From contig OX359248.1 in NCBI GenBank assembly GCA_947179485.1, positions 57,980,386 through 58,044,385 on the forward strand: DNA of 64,000 nt. Direction: 5' to 3'. Source of the stretch: Allacma fusca (taxonomy: Eukaryota > Arthropoda > Collembola > Symphypleona > Sminthuridae). The notes beneath the pieces are model-generated. The model made no database searches. It was not told where the DNA came from and worked only from the letters and a program-made list of their open reading frames with translations. The position numbers and the translations under genes are program-made. Below, in pieces: positions 61,387 to 64,000 of this stretch (position 1 is its first letter; the number at the start of each line of letters is the position of its first letter).

Positions 61387-62364
61387 TGACGTTTAGGTCA
61401 CTTGTCAAGGTGTTTGACGAACTCGTCCCAATCTCTAAACTTTGTGAATACACACGGGCAGTCTGCTAAAGCTCAATTCTCGAATTTAAGACGCATCGAA
61501 AAACTAAACATGGCGATGAAAATGAGGTCTGGTTGCTATGGTCACTGTTTAACGTGTTTGCTGAGCTCATCCGAATCTCTTTAAACTTTGATATTACACT
61601 CAGGCAGTCTTCCAAAGCTCAATTCTCAAATTTGAGATGAATCTAAAAACTTTAAACAGCGATGAACATGAAGTGGCGTTTAGGACACTTTTTTTGGTGT
61701 TTGCCGAACTCTTCCGAATCTCCTTAAACTTTGTTAATACACTCGGGCAGTCTGCCAAAGCTCAATTCTCAAATTTTAGATGAATTGATAATTTTTGGAA
61801 AAAGCAATGAAAATGACGTGACGCTCAGGTCACTTTTTAAGGTGTTTACCGAACTCGACCGAATCTCCTCAAGTTTTGGAATTACACTCTTGCAGGCTGC
61901 CAAAGCTCAATTCTCGAATTTCAGATGAATTGAAAAACTTTGGAAAAAGCGATGAAAATGAATTGACGCCCACGTCACTTTTTAAGGTGTTTGCCGAACT
62001 CTTCCGAATCTCCTTAAACTTTGGTAATACACTCGGGCAGTCTGCCAAAGCTCAATTCTCAAATTTTAGATGAATCGAAAAACTTTCGGAAAAGCGATGA
62101 AAATGAATTGACGCCCACGTCACTTTTTAAGGTGTTTGCCGAACTCGTCCGAATCTCCTCAAGTTTTGGGATTACACTCGGGCAGTCTCCCAAAGCTCAA
62201 TTCGCGAATTTTATATGAATCAAAAAACTAAACAGCGATGAAAATGAGGTCTCGTTGCTGTAGTCACTGTTAAACGTGTTTGCTAAGCTCGTCCGAATCT
62301 GTTTAAACTTTGGTTATACACTCGGGCTGGCTGCCTAAGCTCAATTCTCGAATTTGATATGAAT
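61387..62364. repeat. Array B satellite, unit 5 (about 7 monomers)
   Basis: Same length as unit 4 but its internal joint differs: near 62060-62090 a CTCAAATTTTAGATGAATC start passes into GAAAAACTTTCGGAAAAGC. Two units of identical length thus have different internal monomer composition. Confidence 0.85.
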
Positions 62365-62882
62365 CCATGAGTCATAGCAGGCAATCCCAAATATTGTACT
62401 GCACCTGACAGTCCCTTTCACTTTTGTTACTCGGCCTTTTGCCATAACTGCAAAGGCCCTTTCTCTTTTCCATACACTTGAATTTTGTCTCTTGAGGAGG
62501 TTACTCTGCCCAATTCACTCCTGAATAAACTTTTACTACGGTTTTTATACTTTGTTGAAATCAATTCATTTTACAAATCATTTCTTGATAATTCATCACA
62601 AAAAGCAACAGCGCAATTTGCAAATCATATGAGAACAGCGCTGCATGGCCCAGGAACGTTCCAAGCTCATCGTGAAAATTCATTTTAGAGGTGCTGCGAC
62701 GATTACAAGCTAGTTGGGGAAAATGCATATCGGGTAAATACAGCTCTGCGTGGCCCGGAAACGTTCCAAGCTCAACCTGAAACTTCGTTTGGTATGTGCT
62801 GGGACTGTTGACCGCAAGTTGGGTCAATTTTCTAATCAGGTAAATCCAGCTCCCTATGGCCCGGGAACGTGCTAACCTCACC
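62365..62882 (+). mobile_element. 518-bp LTR-like insert, copy 6
   Basis: It matches copy 4 at the class-defining sites (C at 62448, 62579, 62641 and 62881) and has a few private substitutions in the last subrepeat. Same boundaries as the other copies. Confidence 0.6.
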
Positions 62883-64000
62883 TGACGTTTAGGTCACTTG
62901 TCAAGGTGTTTGACGAACTCGTCCCAATCTCTAAACTTTGTGAATACACACGGGCAGTCTGCTAAAGCTCAATTCTCGAATTTAAGACGCATCGAAAAAC
63001 TAAACATGGCGATGAAAATGAGGTCTGGTTGCTATTGTCACTGTTTAACGTGTTTGCTGAGCTCATCCGAATCTCTTTAAACTTTGATATTACACTCAGG
63101 CAGTCTTCCAAAGCTCAATTCTCAAATTTGAGATGAATCTAAAAACTTTAAACAGCGATGAACATGAAGTGGCGTTTAGGACACTTTTTTAGGTGTTTGC
63201 CGAACTCTTCCGAATCTCCTAAAACTTTGGTAATACACTCGGGCAGTCTGCCAAAGCTCAATTCTCAAATTTTAGATGAATTGATAATTTTTGGAAAAAG
63301 CAATGAAAATGACGTGACGCTCAGGTCACTTTTTAAGGTGTTTACCGAACTCGACCGAATCTCCTCAAGTTTTGGAATTACACTCTTGCAGGCTGCCAAA
63401 GCTCAATTCTCGAATTTCAGATGAATTGAAAAACTTTGGAAAAAGCGATGAAAATGACGTGACGCTCAGGTCACTTTTTAAGGTGTTTGCTGAACTCGTC
63501 TGAATCTGCTTAAACTTTGGAAATAAACTCGGGCATTCTGCCAAAGCACAATTCTCGAATTTGAGATGAATCTAAAAACTTTAAACAGCGATGAACATGA
63601 AGTGGCGTTTAGGACACTTTTTTTGGTGTTTGCCGAACTCTTCCGAATCTCCTTAAACTTTGGTAATACACTCGGGCAGTCTGCCAAAGCTCAATTCTCA
63701 AATTTTAGATGAATTGATAATTTTTGGAAAAAGCAATGAAAATGACGTGACGCTCAGGTCACTTTTTAAGGTGTTTACCGAACTCGACCGAATCTCCTCA
63801 AGTTTTGGAATTACACTCTTGCAGGCTGCCAAAGCTCAATTCTCGAATTTCAGATGAATTGAAAAACTTTGGAAAAAGCGATGAAAATGACGTGACGCTC
63901 AGGTCACTTTTTAAGGTGTTTGCTGAACTCGTCTGAATCTGCTTAAACTTTGGAAATAAACTCGGGCATTCTGCCAAAGCACAATTCTCGAATTTGAGAT
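62883..64000. repeat. Array B satellite, unit 6, truncated by the window edge
   Basis: At least seven monomers follow the insert and no seventh insert appears before 64000. The GAACATGAAGTGGCG marker occurs at about 63165 and 63594, and the GATAATTTTTGG and ACTCTTGCAGGC monomers also recur, so a further block of about 430 bp (3 monomers) is duplicated here. Confidence 0.85.

Larger units (their letters stand above)
53153..64000. repeat. Array B: six compound HOR units, each a 518-bp insert plus ~145-bp satellite
   Basis: The ATGAGTCAT-led insert starts at 53153, 55371, 57155, 59373, 60869 and 62365, giving units of 2218, 1784, 2218, 1496 and 1496 bp and a last unit open at the window edge. 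Differences between units are 434, 288 and 722 bp, that is 3, 2 and 5 monomers. Satellite content is therefore about 12, 9, 12, 7 and 7 monomers, one of which is shortened by about 30 bp at the insert. All units have the same orientation. The array continues past 64000. Confidence 0.95.

Noticed and set aside
1-64000. Telomeric repeats, rRNA or tRNA genes
   Set aside because: No TTAGGG-like or other short telomeric tandem, no rRNA core words, and no cloverleaf-forming sequence were recognised.

Overview
The window is almost entirely satellite DNA from a eukaryote. I find no protein-coding gene, rRNA, tRNA or CRISPR array I would defend. The lineage cannot be fixed from the sequence. CpG is not depleted in the monomer: a hand count of one typical 148-bp copy gives 30 C, 30 G and 9 CpG, an observed/expected ratio near 1.5. 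This would fit a genome with little germline methylation, or very recent amplification. The array organisation is what one expects of centromeric or pericentromeric heterochromatin, but location cannot be proven from sequence alone.

Layout. (1) 1-325 is non-satellite DNA. Its first ~73 bases are, in reverse orientation, a diverged relative of the insert found in the right-hand array. It ends in CA exactly where the satellite begins, so I read it as the end of an LTR-like element lying against or inside the array. (2) 326-53152 is array A: roughly 358 head-to-tail monomers of 143-148 bp (mostly 147-148), all in one orientation. Monomer subtypes are arranged in several competing higher-order repeats (HORs): an 8-mer of ~1,181 bp, a 9-mer of ~1,327 bp, 6-mers of ~884-887 bp, a 12-mer of 1,774 bp, 19-mers of 2,799 bp, and one 5,011-bp segmental tandem duplication with a recognisable chimeric monomer at its joint. 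(3) 53153-64000 is array B: a related but clearly diverged satellite of ~145 bp. It is organised as six compound HOR units of 2218, 1784, 2218, 1496, 1496 and more than 1636 bp. Each unit begins with the same 518-bp non-satellite insert. The insert has an LTR-like left half (AP-1-type palindrome, hairpin, AATAAA) and a right half of three diverged ~105-bp subrepeats.

How the parts relate. The 518-bp insert sits at the same monomer phase in every B unit, replacing about 30 bp of satellite, so it entered once and was then amplified with its neighbours. Units differ by whole numbers of monomers. One insert copy is a mosaic of two sequence classes, so unequal exchange and gene conversion both look active. 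Arrays A and B are fused at this same phase, which suggests the A/B border is itself an exchange product.

The many short open frames are by-products of the tandem structure. A 147-bp period is 49 codons, so frames stay open across neighbouring monomers. The most interesting material is the co-amplified LTR-like insert of array B, the related flank of array A, and the well-marked recombination joints.
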